A stretch of 64,000 nucleotides of DNA from Metaphire vulgaris (GCA_018105865.1 CM030834.1:10685719-10749718), one strand, 5' to 3'; counted from the stretch's first letter, positions 12,291-24,719 are shown. Program-made: numbers and translations. The notes: a model not told the origin generated them from the sequence alone.

Positions 12291-13040
12291 ATTGTATCAT
12301 ACTGATGTTCACTGGCTTTAATGTGGCGTCTTTTCAAGTGTGCCGCCGATGTTTTCACGTATTTCTAGTGTGCCGCAAGACGAAAAAGTTTGAGAAACAC
12401 TGATTCAAATGATTGATCAGGTAATTTAGATGGGGCATCATAAGTGCTGAATTGAAAACACTGAATTGCAGGATTAAAAAGTGCAATTTCAGGAGAAGTG
12501 CAGGGTATTGCAATAAGCACTTTTATTACATGAAACATAACATTCAAGTGGGATTATTTTCAATTTTTACATGAGGATAGCATCACGCAGTCAGAATAGA
12601 TTTCAATTTAAGATCCAGTTATGCAGAACTATATGGTTAATATGAGTCAAATGAGACATTTGAAAAATTATTCCATGGTTTTCTTTTGAAGCATCAAGCA
12701 TTGATCATGGCAACTGCGTTTAGGCTTAGTTAATGAAATATGGTAAGTGTAAAAAGAGACAGTACACTAAGAAACAGCTACAATGATAGTGGGTGAGACA
12801 TCAACATTCAGTGCACATTGCCAAGTTACCTTTTCACAAAACTTTGTACCTTAATGTTGCCAATTATAATGGCAATTAAAAATCTAGCAAGTGAAAGAAG
12901 AATAATAGATCATGTTGACAAAAATCAAAAATACAGAATAGAATGAAAGTGCATTTGGACTATTGATTTGTCTACTAGAAAATGTTTTTGATATTTTGAT
13001 ATTAAATATAATTCAAAACAATCAAAGCTATGTGATGCAC

Positions 13041-13082
13041 CTGTTGTGAAAGATGATATAGATAGTGAAGAAGCACTGGAGC
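13041..13082 (-). CDS. U5 linker A exon
   Basis: 42 nt, phase 1-1, donor gtgcat as in the polyserine linkers. It encodes SSASSLSISSFTT, so it has Ser/Thr character but no pure microsatellite. It may show the state before the TCA tract expanded in U1-U4. Confidence 0.7.
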
Positions 13083-13578
13083 CTAAAATAACATTAGACA
13101 ATGTTTAACACAAATTTACTGTTAGTGGTGTCAGAAGAGAATATTATCTGGCAGATTTAGGTCTATAATTCTCTAGATATGTTTGTATCCAGGTCAGTAT
13201 GCATACGGTTTGGAGTAAAATTTTCATTAGTCAGATATCTTCCTGACCTTAACCAAACATAAGGTCTTGGCAAATTACAATTTCTAGACATTTATGTCAA
13301 AATGTGATCTGGAAACTGACATCATACACCACAAAAAGCAATGGAAATTATAGTAATAAATTAATAATAGTAATAATAAAAATCATAAAAAAGCACCAGT
13401 TAACAGTAAAACAGTGCCAGTCCAACAGTGAACAGGTGCAAAATGCATAAATTAACATTATGAAGTATTCAATAAGTGCATAGTAAATGAGATATTAATA
13501 TTGTGCCTTAGCAAATAATCACAATAAAGCCACTGTTCAATCAGTATAACAATTCATGCAATTAAACCTGCTACTGAC

Positions 13579-13614
13579 CTATTGATGAAGTCAATGTTGA
13601 TGCACTGGGCGAAG
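13579..13614 (-). CDS. U5 linker B exon
   Basis: 36 nt, phase 1-1, with a strong acceptor (ttttttctag) and donor gtcagt. It encodes SPSASTLTSSI. No convincing counterpart was found in U1-U4. Confidence 0.6.
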
Positions 13615-13839
13615 CTAGAAAAAAATATTGACTTGTCAGCATTGAAAAGTAAATTGAAATGCAATTCAAATAATTGCACAAATAATTAATCAGTGCTGAA
13701 AAATAGTCCAAGGTCTCTGCAGAGTTCAAATTTAGAAATAATTTCTGAAAAAAATTGAGGAAAATATTTGACTATAAAGAGACAGAATGTAGAGGATAAA
13801 TTGAAATTTTGGTCAACTATGAAATACATGATTGATTAA

Positions 13840-14264
13840 GGGGCTGTCCATTAATGATGTCAACAATTTTAAAGCAATTTTTTAAACCCTTCCCCTTGTC
13901 AACAACTGTCAACTTTCAATGACCCCTTATAAATATGTCAAAAACTTTTGACCCCCCCCCCACTAAGACCAGTGACGGGCCCCCTGAAAAGTTTAGAAGG
14001 TTTTTATTTTTGCAGCGATGAGACCTTTTCCCTTTCTTTTGTTCATAAAGTGTCATAATGTGGTGATGATGACATTGTTTTTTGCTTGTCAGGCTTTTTT
14101 CCATTGTAATAATTAGTATTCCATAAAATTTCCTATTTTTTCTAATTTGTAAAAAAATGAAATTGTTGACTTCAACTTCTCTTGACCCCCTCCCTCTGTC
14201 AACAACTGTCAAACTTTTTCAAACCCCCTCCCCCTAATTTGTTGACTTAATTAATGGACAGCCC
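13840..14264. mobile_element. PIF/Harbinger-like MITE
   Basis: TIRs GGGGCTGTCCATTAAT and ATTAATGGACAGCCCC are flanked by TAA on both sides, the 3-bp duplication typical of PIF/Harbinger. Pyrimidine runs and a TTTGCTTGTCAGG motif fill the interior. The minus-strand reading frame across it is a shadow. Confidence 0.75.
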
Positions 14265-15089
14265 CTAAGCTCTTTGACCACAGATGTCCATACAACTTAG
14301 TTCACATGTATTGATGACTACCATAAGTCAAGTGAGTGTATGTATTAATAATCATTAGATTCTTATAATTACAGGAAAAGCAATACCGGTACATGAAATA
14401 ACAATGTCTAATTGAATCTGAAGTCAAAATGTGAAAATAATTAAACAAATAAAATGAAACATCAATGAAATGTCACTGACAGCAGCCTATTGAAGCTAAG
14501 TTTAAAAGAATACAGAGAAACCCTGTTAACCTAGACTTCAGGGGACTGAAGGATAAGTCTATGTAATTTGAAAGTCAATGTTAATCAAATCTGAACTTCA
14601 CTTGAACTTCATGCCCCCGTACCCACATTTGGAAAAGAATGGCATTTATTCATTTCATAATCTATTTTTATCCTGATAGTATGCAATTCTAAGAAATGAT
14701 ACTAGGCGTAGATTAGAGTTCTTTACCAATCTCCTTCCAACTGAAGATACATTAACATTAGCAATATAACGACAATAAATGTAATGAATGATACTAAGTG
14801 TATAACGTCAATAAATGTAATAAGAGTTTCTTTGTAATAAACTGGACAGTAGTAAGAAGTTAACAAAGTACAGAGCTACTAAAGTAAAGCACTAAAAATA
14901 TATTTAGGAAACTAGCAAGTTTTGTTGCACAGGCAAGCTAAAAAATTTAATGACTTCTATTCGATGTCTAAGAATGAGCACAGTTAAGTGATTTGAAACT
15001 AAAATTATGAAATCTGAATCATCAGTTGTCTCATAGAACTAACTATCTTGAAGATGACATGAAACTTTCTATGAAGACGACATACAATT

Positions 15090-15888
15090 TTCTATGAAGA
15101 TGAATATTTTACACCAATAAATAAACTACATTCACATATTATAAGAAATTATAATAAATTAGCTGTTCCTTTTGCTCACACTAATGACAGATTATTAACT
15201 ATTAAATTTTCAGGACCTCGCACTTGGAACAGACTCCCTACTTCTCTTAAAATTATACCTAATCTTAATGAATTAAAAAATTTAAAAAAATAAAATGTTA
15301 GAACAATGTTACAAAACCTCTGGGTCCTCTGGTTAATTAAATCCAGTAAATGGTAATCATTTATGTTACCAAACTGATAATACCGGGTACTTATCTTTGT
15401 AGATTATATCTGTCTGTTTTGATGACAAAATTATTAATAATTGCAATATAAATTAGTTACTATTTTCCAAGGTACCTACCTACGGGAATTTTATTCCCGT
15501 CAGGTATCCTTTTATTTCTTTAAAATGATTATTATGTGAAATTATGTGAAACTGTCCTCCCATCTGACTCTGTAATTTAATATTTTTCCATGTCATAGGT
15601 TATCTATGATTTATCAGGATGCAACGCTCATTGCTCATATGCTTTTCTCTTCTGTATACAGAAAGACTCAAATAGACTGCTTAATTTTCATTTATATAAC
15701 TTGTTTTAACTGTTCTCGATTATGTCTTGATAATGAAGTTTTGTTTTGTTTTTCTTGTTTATATTGCACTTTTGCAATTCTGTAATTACTATTACTAAGT
15801 AACATTATGATATGTTGATATTTACCTATTTGGAAATAATAAACCTCAATCAATCAATCAAAAAATCAATCAAACTATTGTTTTTGAG
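15090..15888 (+). mobile_element. LINE C-terminal fragment with (TCAA)n tail
   Basis: The plus frame gives EYFTPINKLHSH, then AVPFAH and GPRTWNRLPTSLK, ending at a stop at 15291-15293. These are hallmarks of a LINE ORF2 C-terminus. The 3' UTR contains a hairpin (ACGGGAATTTTATTCCCGT) and ends in CAAT-type repeats near 15,850. The 5' part is absent. Confidence 0.75.
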
Positions 15889-16374
15889 AAAAACATACCA
15901 ATTTTGATTTGCATTGAAAGGAAAGTGCACCATTAAATATTGTGTTAGGCAATTTATAATCTGATTTCATTGTAGTGCCTTATTTTACTAGTTACTCTAC
16001 TGTACTTGCTCAGTCAAAAAAGCAAAGCTTTCAAAACTGATACAGTTGTATCCAACCAAGAACAATCATTATAAAACAACCACATAAAAATTATATTTTG
16101 GAACTATTTAGAAAGCTTGATTATAATGTCTTGTTTATCAAGATTTCCGACAATAATGTAACTTAATAAAATTCAAAACGTTATCTCAAGTCAAGACCAT
16201 CAGAGAGAAAAATGAGTCACTGAAGCACAGCGGGCAGAGATAAGCACATGCTAATCCAAATCGTCTGACAATTGTGTACCAAAAATTGACAACAGATCAT
16301 AATATTTAAACTACTTTGACACTTGATTTTACCATCATAAAAATATTCAAAATCTCCAACAGGAAAAAACTTAC

Positions 16375-16623
16375 TGCTGGTGCAGTTTGTTTTCACAAAT
16401 TCGACGACATTTGGTTGATTAAACATATTTGATGGATTAAAAGGATCTGATTGCATTTGGACCCAGCATAGAGTTATTCCTGGATTAGTATTTATCTGGT
16501 AAGATTTGCATGCTGATTCTGCTCTGCAACGAGCTTCACATGTTGAATTATCTTTCACAGTGCTCAACGGATCTGCTCCATATGATTGACTGCCAGGGTA
16601 CCAAATGGCAAATGCTATGCAAA
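16375..16623 (-). CDS. U6 PAN/Apple exon (group II)
   Basis: 249 nt, 83 codons, phase 1-1, acceptor ttgcatttcag and donor gtaagt. It opens CIAFAIWYPGSQSYGADPL and keeps six cysteines (CIA, TCEA, RCRA, ACKS, LCWV, NCTS). Sequons NST and NCT are present. It is closer to groups III and IV than to group I in length and in the SYQINTNPG core. Confidence 0.85.
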
Positions 16624-17777
16624 CTGAAATGCAAACCAAAAACATACATAAAAAGATACACGGACCAATCATGCAAAAATACTTTAGTTTATCATACAAC
16701 ACAATATCCTATGAACATGCAAAATCAACATGTACAGTATAAGCAATAGAGTAAAGGGTTTACATATACTGCATGTCAGACAACCTAACCTTCTCGTTTC
16801 CATTGACTCCATTTGTTTCTGCTTATCAATATTTTGTTTGCTTACGAAGCCCTCAGAATTTTGTTCTGGGATTTGCCATCTTATCTGCCGGTATTTGGAA
16901 AAAAGACTTCTGCAAGATCTAAATTTAGCTCAAGAAATTAATAATAAAAAGTTATAAACATGTTCTCTACTTTGTATCCCTGTGAAATTAGATGACAACA
17001 AAAGATACAGTAAAAAATTCATGCTTCTGAAATATGGTGCCACAGAAGAATTTTGAAATCATCCGACCAGAAAATATGACAACTGAAAGAGTACTGCAAG
17101 AGAAGGCTGGAAGGTAACCCAGTAGGATGGACGTGTAATTAATATGACATTGCTGCATGCATCAGGCATGGAATATCCTGCAAGGCATATAAGAAGGAAG
17201 CACTTTGAAAGGAAGAACATAAATATGGCTGAAAGATATCAAGGTAGAACAAGTATGGAAAGCTAAGGAAAAACAAAAAGATTGGTTGATGATCACAAAA
17301 AATCAGAGGGTAGGTCATCAGACAATCACTAGGTATACTGCTATTTATATATTTTTAATAGGCACTGTTCAGTCATAAGCAGCTTCTCTCTTCAGCTTTT
17401 ATGCAACACATTAAGCTCTAAATGGCATCAGGTACTTTAGTCTATAATGAATCAATTCGTGGATTTTATCATTTATATTGCATAATTTTTCAAATTACAA
17501 AAAACTGTTGCTCAGTTAGTCTATTTAATTAAAAAAGCAGTGACCTATAAAAAGTTTTCTTAATATTACAAAAGTAATTAATTTTGGGAACAAAAAGGCC
17601 AAGAGTAAATCACAATTTTATTTTATTTTCAAACGATGAAAATGATTGCTGACTTGTTGCTAAAGCTAAACCAGATTTACCTTCACAATACCATAGAATT
17701 ACAAAACAGCAAAATAAATTGGATCTTTGATCTAAAAATCTGTCTAATCACAAAATAAATTCTAACTGTATACATAC

Positions 17778-17819
17778 TTGTTGAGGTAGGTGAAGTTGGA
17801 ACAGAAGTAATAGATATGG
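17778..17819 (-). CDS. U6 linker A exon
   Basis: 42 nt, phase 1-1, acceptor ttattttcag and donor gtatgt. It encodes ISITSVPTSPTST, rich in Ser, Thr and Pro as in O-glycosylated stalks. Confidence 0.75.
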
Positions 17820-18005
17820 CTGAAAATAAATAGAGTCCAGAGAATGCAGCATCAATGTATAACTATAACACAAGCAAAAGCCTTACATATGTAATGTTTT
17901 AGTTCAATCTACTAAGATTTTAATTCCAGTTAACTTTCCAGACAGATCTCAATAAAGGCAAATCTATTTTTAAGAAGCCTCAATTCACTAATCATTATAT
18001 ACACA

Positions 18006-18305
18006 TTGTATCCAGATAGAACAGGATCCTTTGCGATAATGATGAAAAACATTAGTAAATATTCATCAATTTTTAAATTTTCAAATTCATTTTAGTCCTT
18101 TGTTAGCAGTTCAATAGTTTCACGAGCTCGGTGAGCAGGTGCACCATCTTGCTGAAATGTGTAATAATCTGAATATTGTCGAATATCAGATCATTTATTA
18201 GTTTTGGTAAGTATGTCAGGACTTAAATGAATTTTAAATTCTAAAAATTGATCAATATTTACTAGTGTTTTCATCATTATTGCAAGGTTCCCATTTTATC
18301 TGGAC

Positions 18306-18309
<4 letters not shown>
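18006..18309 (-). mobile_element. Internally deleted mariner remnant
   Basis: Inverted ends resemble TGTATCCAGATA and TATCTGGACACA. The minus strand keeps the transposase motif QQDGAPAHRARETIELL, which holds the second catalytic Asp of IS630/Tc1/mariner enzymes. The rest of the gene is deleted. It is the counterpart of the longer copy at 22.8-24.1 kb. Confidence 0.75.

Positions 18310-18341
<32 letters not shown>
18309..18341. repeat. (AT)n microsatellite
   Basis: Simple AT repeat directly beside the mariner end. Confidence 0.95.
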
Positions 18342-18344
<3 letters not shown>

Positions 18345-18562
18345 TTATATACATATGTATATGTATATATATAATTCTTAAAATTTATTTGCCAATTCTA
18401 TCATTTTAATAGCAACCAAAGTGCACACCTTCCATGAACACATTTTTCATATATTTTAAATAAATTTTCATTAGCAGAAGTCCAATTTAATAGTGCAGTG
18501 CTTGAAGTCATTGAAATAACAAATTCCTAACAAACATCAAAATTGAGTAGCAATCCCATATC

Positions 18563-18954
18563 CAGGGACGTAGATAGGAATGGGCTTAGGGGAGCTCAAG
18601 CCCCCTAACCAGTGTTTAATCTAGGCCGTTTCCGGAGGGAAAATTGCCCTTTTCCCCCTTCGGAAATTTCAAATTCCCCCTCCCCCCGGAAATTTTGGAA
18701 TACTACATGGACTAACAGCGGCCCCTAGCAGAATTCCCCCGGCTTTGTCAGTTTCTCCCCCCCCCGGCTTTTTCAGTCCCCCCCCGGAGTCCAGGAGTCT
18801 AGATTAAACACTGCCCCTAACCTGAAGCTAGCCCCCCTCCCCCCAATGAATTCAAGCCAATATGGCGTTACGGGTGTAAAAGGAAGAAAGGGGAATGATT
18901 CTTGGGCTTCGGCCCCCAAACCTAAAATCCTGCCCATACCTGGCTACGTCCCTG
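18563..18954. mobile_element. hAT-like MITE with perfect 8-bp duplication
   Basis: Ends CAGGGACGTAG and CTACGTCCCTG are flanked on both sides by CCCATATC. It is interrupted by a second element of the same class at 18610-18813. Confidence 0.85.
18610..18813. mobile_element. Nested hAT-like MITE
   Basis: Ends CAGTGTTTAATCTAG and CTAGATTAAACACTG are flanked by a perfect CCCCTAAC duplication. The interior is C-rich. A related GTTTAATCTAGACTCC end occurs in every group III cassette (for example near 32,865). Confidence 0.85.
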
Positions 18955-19009
18955 CCCATATCACTCAAAATATTATTCTCATCAGCATTGGCAAATTCTA
19001 TTCACAAAT

Positions 19010-19392
19010 AGTGCTGTTACGGTTAACCGAACCGAACCGAAACCGCGGTTTTGACCATGCAAATTTGGACGGTTATTTTTCGTAGAGGCTAGCAAATATA
19101 ATGCATGATTATGCACGTCTTTAAGTCACTTTCTCTTCTCAGTTAATGCAATTGTCAATAATTGCTACATACAAGTAGATCTAGGCCTACATAAAATTTG
19201 CATCACTTTCTCATAGGCAGAGCTGCCGACTCATCATAGACATGACAAAAACGACGCTTTCTCTATTTTAAACGCTTAAAAGCTGTGCATTCTAGTGATG
19301 TTAAAAACCGAACCGAACCGAAACAGCGGTTTTTCGGTTAAAACCGAAGCGAAACCGACCGAAATTGCACGAGGTGAAACCGTAACAGCTCT
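19010..19392. mobile_element. TIR element with AACCGAACCG subterminal repeats
   Basis: Ends AGTGCTGTTACGG and CCGTAACAGCTCT carry multiple CCGAACCGAA units just inside. ATTCACAAAT flanks both sides, a 10-bp duplication. The superfamily is uncertain. A reading frame crossing the right end is a shadow. Confidence 0.7.
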
Positions 19393-19449
19393 ATTCACAA
19401 ATGCATTTTTCATAGCAGAAATTGAATATATTGCAGCAAACAGACTTAC

Positions 19450-19491
19450 GTAAAGTGGTGGATGAACCAGATAACGACGCACTTGAAACAC
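19450..19491 (-). CDS. U6 linker B exon
   Basis: 42 nt, phase 1-1, acceptor attttcag and donor gtaagt, a full consensus. It encodes VSSASLSGSSTTL. Confidence 0.75.
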
Positions 19492-19594
19492 CTGAAAATA
19501 AATACGTGTGTATTAGATCACGTGAAACTGTAGATAAGACAAAGTTGAAGAAAAACTATGAAACCGGTCCCTGTGAAAATTGAAAGGTTGCTTA

Positions 19595-20439
19595 GGGGCC
19601 ATTGCATAATTTGTAACGCTAGAGATTGGGTGAGTGGGATACTTGAAAAGTCATGAAAAGTTACGATGGTGGGTAGGTGGGTGTGAGTAGGGTTGTAACT
19701 TTTCCGGAAAAGTAGAATGCCCGGAATTATTACGGAAATTTCCGAAAATTTCCGGAAAATGCAACCGGAAGTGCCGCGCGCATGTCCATAAAAACATTAT
19801 ATAGCGCTAAAATCCTGACAGCTGTTAAAAAATGCCCAACAAATGAATAGTAATAATGATAATAAAAAATTAATAATAGATAGTAGTAATAGTAATAAAT
19901 AGTAATAAATAATAATTATATACAGCAATAATAATAATAATAACTAATAATAATGATCAACTTTTTCGGAAATTTCCGAAAAAGTACCGCTACTTTTCCG
20001 GAAATTTTCGGATTAATTCCGCAGGAAATTTCCGAAAAATTTCCGATCTCACAACCCTAAGTGTGAGCTCAAAATTACGTAATACTTTTAAAACTGGTTA
20101 TCCAACAGTAACGAACTACAGCTTGAGATTTGGGTATAGAGGCTATTATTATAGCCTACTTAGTAGGCCCTACTACATTACATTACATTACGTCATTACC
20201 ATTTTTTGATTCCTTAACATTATTAGCTTGATTCCTTTAATATGTTTGGAAATAACCTTAAAACGTGATAAATATAATTGCACTTTAAACTATAACAATT
20301 CAGTAGTTTGTAATAATATTTGCTACCTACTGCTGAGGTGGGTATAATGAAACGCTATTAAATCGTTACTGCATAGGTGGGTGGGTCGAAAAAGTCCATT
20401 TCCAGTGCTACATAAGTAACATAATTATGCAATGACCCC
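19595..20439. mobile_element. PIF/Harbinger-like element, GGGGCCATTGCATAAT type
   Basis: TIRs GGGGCCATTGCATAAT and ATTATGCAATGACCCC are flanked by TTA. No transposase is seen. A different TIR element sits inside at 19688-20059. A truncated sister copy starts at 27374 in the U7 cassette. Confidence 0.75.
19688..20059. mobile_element. Nested TIR element, TAGGGTTG ends
   Basis: TAGGGTTGTAACTTTTCCGG at the left faces CAACCCTA at the right, with GTGTGAG on both flanks. Subterminal TTTCCGGAAA/TTTCCGAAA motifs occur on both sides of a TAA-rich core. Confidence 0.7.
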
Positions 20440-21226
20440 TTATCCTCATTTGGCTGTGACTCGGGTCATTATTATATGTGATTCCGACTTAACATACATT
20501 TTATTATTTTGACTATAGAATGTGATTACAAAATCTTGTATTATTAATATTGACTGAAGAGTGAACATACTCGTGAATAAGCTGGTTCGCTGCGCCAAGC
20601 TTTCTTTCAGGCAGTGCTACTGTGCTATAGAAAATTTTGTCTTACTTGCATACTCGAAATGAGCAAAAGTCATCGTTTTTAAAACGAGATTTTGAAAGCC
20701 ACTGCCTACATAATATTCAGACTCTGCAATATGGACAATCAGACTAATTAACATGCAGGAATGCAGAAAGTTAATAAGAGTCTTCAATCAAGCATAAATT
20801 TTATTAAAACGAATTTCTTTTGGATCGGTAGAAACCTACTATCGAGCAGATGAGCAGTGAAAATAACACTAAAGAAACTACTGAGTTGGTAGCAAAACAG
20901 ATACAGTCTAATAGCAAAAGAGAGTTACAGCCCATGTGTCAACAAGTCGGGGATAAAATAAAAGCCACTATGGCATCGACGCACTGGAAGCAATAAGATA
21001 AAACAACTATAAAATGTTTAGAAAATGTATTTTAAATGTTAAAATCCATCTAAATCATATCCGCTTCATTGGAACAAAGTAAAATTTTTCATACCATAAG
21101 TCAACACCATCTTTTGGCTCTCATGCGTTGAAGTTCAAAAATTGGCAATTATGTTTTAACGAAAGTTTATCCTTTATCCTTCATTAAAAAAATTTACCAT
21201 GCACGGCTATCCGACAAAAAGCTTAC

Positions 21227-21475
21227 CACTGGTGCAATTTCTCTTCACAAATTCGACGACATTTGGTTGATTAAACATATTTAATGAATCAAGAGCATCT
21301 GGTAGTCTTTGGACCCAGCATAGAGTTATTCCTGGATTCGTATTTATCTGGTAAGATATGCATGTTGGCTCTGCTCTGCAACGAGCTTCGCATGTTGAAT
21401 TATCTTTCACAGAGTCCAACGGATCTGCTCCGTATGATTGTCTGCCAGGGTCCAAAATGGCAAATTCTATGCAAA
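21227..21475 (-). CDS. U7 PAN/Apple exon (group II)
   Basis: 249 nt, phase 1-1, with the better donor gtaagc. Relative to U6 it reads ILDPGRQSYGADPLDSV, EPTCISYQ and VQRLPDALDSLNMF, so the surface loops between the cysteines have changed while the cysteines have not. One sequon (NST) and the final NCT remain. Confidence 0.85.
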
Positions 21476-22573
21476 CTGAAATGCAAACCAAAACATACAT
21501 AAATACATACATGGACCAATCATGCCAAAGTACTTTGGCTTGTCATACAACATCCTATGAACATACAAAATCATATAGTCCATGTCAGACAACTCAACCT
21601 TTTCGTTTCCATTGACTCCATTTGTTTCTGCTTATCAATATTTTGTTTGCTTACGAAGCCCTCAGAATTTTGTTCTGGGATTTGCCATCTTATCTACCGG
21701 TATTTGGAAAAAAGAACTTCTGCAAGATCTAAATTTAGCTCAAGAAATCAATAACACAATGTTATAAACATGTTCTCTACTTTGTATCCCTGTGAAATTA
21801 GATGACAACAAAAGATACAGTAAAACATCTGAAATATGGTGCCACAGAAGAATTTTGAAATCATCCGACCAAAAAATATGACAACTGAAAGAGTACTGCA
21901 AGAGAAGGATGGAAGGTAGCCCAGTAAGATGGACGTGTAATATGACATTGCTGCATGCATCAGGCATGGAATATCCTGGAAGGCATATAAGAAGGAAGCA
22001 CTTTGAAAGGAAGAACATAAAAATGACTATATCAAGGAATGAACAAGTATGGAAAGCTATGGAAAAACAAAGAGATTGGCTGAGGATCATGAAAAAATCA
22101 GAGGGTAGGTCATCAGACAACCTCTAGGTATATACTGCTATTTATATATTTTTAATTAATAGGCACTCTTCAGTGATAAACAACTTCTCTCTTCAGCTTT
22201 TATGCATCACATTAAGCTCTAAATGGCATCAGGTTCCTTAGTCTATAATGAATCAATTCGTGGATTCTATCATTTCTATTGCATAATTTTTCAAATTACA
22301 AAAAATGTTGCTCAGTCAATTTAATTCAAAAAGCAGTGACCTATAAAATGTTTTCTTAATATTACAAAAGCAATTAATTTTAGGAACAAAAGGGACAAAT
22401 GTAAATCACAATTTTATTTTATTTTCAAACCATGAAAATGATTGCTGACTTGTTGCTAAAGCTAAACCAGATTTACCTTCACAATACCATAGAATTACAA
22501 AACAGCAAATTAAATTAGATCTTTGATCTAAAAACCTGTCTAATCACAAAATAAATTCTAACTGCATACATAC

Positions 22574-22615
22574 TTGTCGAGGTAGGTGAGGTTGGAACAG
22601 AAGTAATAGATATGG
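22574..22615 (-). CDS. U7 linker A exon
   Basis: 42 nt, phase 1-1. The peptide is the same as in U6 (ISITSVPTSPTST) with synonymous third-base changes, a hint of constraint on the amino acids. Confidence 0.75.
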
Positions 22616-22803
22616 CTGAAAATAAATAGAGTCCAGAGAATGCAGCATCAATGTATAACTATAACACAAGCAAAAGCCTTACATATGTAATGTTTTAGTT
22701 CAATCTATTAAGATTTTAATTCCATTTAACTTTCCAGACAGATCTCAATAAAGGCAAGTCTATTTATGAAAAGTCCCAATTCACTAAGCATTATATCCGC
22801 ATT

Positions 22804-24070
22804 GTGTCCGGTTAAAACAGGATCCTTTGCGATAATGATGAAAAACACTAGTAAATACAGAGTGTTAATTATATTAAACTAAAATTTGTGCTTAGGGTTG
22901 CCATATGTCCGGTATTTGACCGGACTGTCCGGTATTTAGGTAATTTGTCCGGTAAAAAATGGAGGCAATATGTGGCATGCATGTGTCCGGTATTTTCTTG
23001 CAAACTACAAAACTACAGCAAATAAGTCACTCTCAGTCTAGTACAATCGGATTTCTGGATTTGAATTTGCCCTGCTGACCATTAAGCTTCGGATATAGCT
23101 ATTTCAACTGAAGTCTATACTCTGTTGAACTTGGACACGTTCAAACAATAAATTCTGAATCCTCATTTCCTATAATTCAGCATTATCTCCTGAACTCCTT
23201 AAATCCTTCCTTTCTCTGAAACCATTTCCACCATAGCTGTAACAACCTAGCCTCACTGCCCTTCGGATATTGACTAGGCCTATTGCCTGGCTGATCTCTC
23301 ACTTTTCCCATAGCTATTTTAAGAGAGGCTGAGCGCCTAAGAATAAGCAGCTACTGTTGTGCTGCTCCCAAAGCACTGTACAAATATACGAGATTTTACT
23401 TTACTTACTTAGAATATATAATATAGAAATTCAAGAAATTTTACTTACTTACTTACTTACAATTGTTTGACGAAGCAGTGAACCTGCGACGCAGACTAGA
23501 ACTATTCAAATTTTGAATCGTTGGATTAGGGTTAGGTTTAGGTTATTTTTTTCCACCTAAACTGGTGTCCGGTATTTTGAAGACAGGGCCCTGGCAACCC
23601 TTTTGTGTTCGAAGTGTCCCTATTGGCTCCAACACTTGGAGACGCGCTTTCCATTGACCGATAGCTGCATTGATAACCAGCTGATCAAGTTCATCCCATA
23701 CATTCACAATTTGCTCATGGAGCTATTCAATGGCTCTGATCTTTATTCTATAAACCTTCTCCTGTATTATTCACCGAATCTTATAATCAACTGGGTTTAA
23801 GTCAGGACTGTTTGGCGGCCAAAGATTTGGAGGTATGAAATCAAAAGTTTTCTTTGTCAGCAGTTCAATAGTTTCACGAGCTATGAGAGCAGGTGCAGTA
23901 TTTTCCTGAAATGTGTAATAGTCTGAATATTGTCAAATATCAGATCATTTATTAGTTTTGGTAAGTACGTTAGGACTAAAATGAATTTTAAATTCTAAAA
24001 ATTGATCAATATTTACGGTGTTTTTCATCATTATCGCAAGGGATCCCGTTTTATCTAGACATCTAGACAC
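22804..24070 (-). mobile_element. mariner-family transposon with decayed transposase
   Basis: Inverted ends contain GATCC(C)TTGCGATAATGATG on both sides. The minus strand encodes IARETIELL, FDFIPPNLWPPNSPDLNPVDY (third catalytic Asp in SPDLN), WDELDQLVINAAIGQW and, split by an insertion, the GHFEHKF terminus. The second Asp motif is changed to QENTAPA. Stops and deletions make it inactive. Confidence 0.85.
22893..23601. mobile_element. TIR element inserted in the mariner transposase
   Basis: AGGGTTGCCA and TGGCAACCCT face each other, with GTCCGGTATTT motifs next to both ends. TTTGTGCT and TTTGTGTT flank it. It interrupts the last codons of the mariner gene. The interior holds TTAC repeats and no gene. 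Confidence 0.7.
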
Positions 24071-24092
24071 AGTGCATATACATACACTGTAC

Positions 24093-24139
24093 TATGTATG
24101 TATGTATGTATGTATGTATGTATATATATGTATATATAA
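24093..24139. repeat. (TATG)n / (TA)n simple repeat
   Basis: Short tandem repeat beside the right mariner end, at the same relative place as the AT repeat at 18309. Confidence 0.9.
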
Positions 24140-24370
24140 TTCTTACAATTTATTTGCCAATTCTATCATTTTAATAGCAATCAAAGTGCACATCTTCCAT
24201 GCACACATTTTTTCATATATTTTAAAGAAATTTTCATTAGCAGAATTCCAATTTATTATAGTATATATGTTACAAGTAGAACCTCTATATGTATAATATA
24301 TTAGGCTATATTTATTATACAAAATATTATTCAAATATTATATATAATTTATATTATATTATATTATATT

Positions 24371-24645
24371 AGGGGCGGGAAGTTAGCAGAGTGGTAACAA
24401 CGTTGGACGATGGAGCAGGAGGTCGCGGGTTCGAGTCCCGCAGGAGCCCTAAAGGTCGACTCAGCCTTTTTCGCCGTGGTAAAATGAGGAGCAGTGGTAA
24501 AAATCTCTGCGATAAGTCAAACAGGTACGCTATGCGATACACTAGCCCCGTATCCGTGGCATTGCACGCCTGGCTGAGGGCTATAGAAACGGAGATCAGC
24601 GCCGCCTTATGAGCCCGTGAGGCTCGGGGAATGACTTAGACTTTT
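24371..24645 (+). mobile_element. tRNA-derived SINE
   Basis: The head has an A box TAGCAGAGTGG (24384-24394) and a canonical B box GGTTCGAGTCC (24428-24438), spaced as in tRNA genes of the long-variable-arm type. About 200 bp of body follows and ends in a T-run and AT repeats. The flanks are AT-rich, so the duplication cannot be resolved. Confidence 0.8.
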
Positions 24646-24719
24646 TTGATATTATATTATATTATATTATATATATTATATATATTCTATGTTATATATA
24701 TTATATACATACTATATAT

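Larger units (their letters stand above)
11071..12402. mobile_element. hAT-like element with two nested TIR elements
   Basis: Ends are CAGTGTTTCTCAAACT and AGTTTGAGAAACACTG, and both carry GTGTGCCGC motifs just inside. Flanks ATTCAAAA and ATTCAAAT suggest an 8-bp duplication. The starting TIR and duplication length fit the hAT superfamily. No transposase frame is visible. Two shorter inverted-repeat elements occupy most of the interior. Confidence 0.75.

Noticed and set aside
13916..14212. 98-codon minus-strand frame
   Set aside because: Lies wholly within a Harbinger-like MITE.
21740..22120. 126-codon minus-strand frame with hydrophobic segments
   Set aside because: Intron sequence; the sister copy at 16.9-17.3 kb has stops and indels, so there is no conservation.
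24371..24445. Functional tRNA gene
   Set aside because: The boxes are good, but a 200-bp body with a T-rich tail follows directly, as in a SINE.
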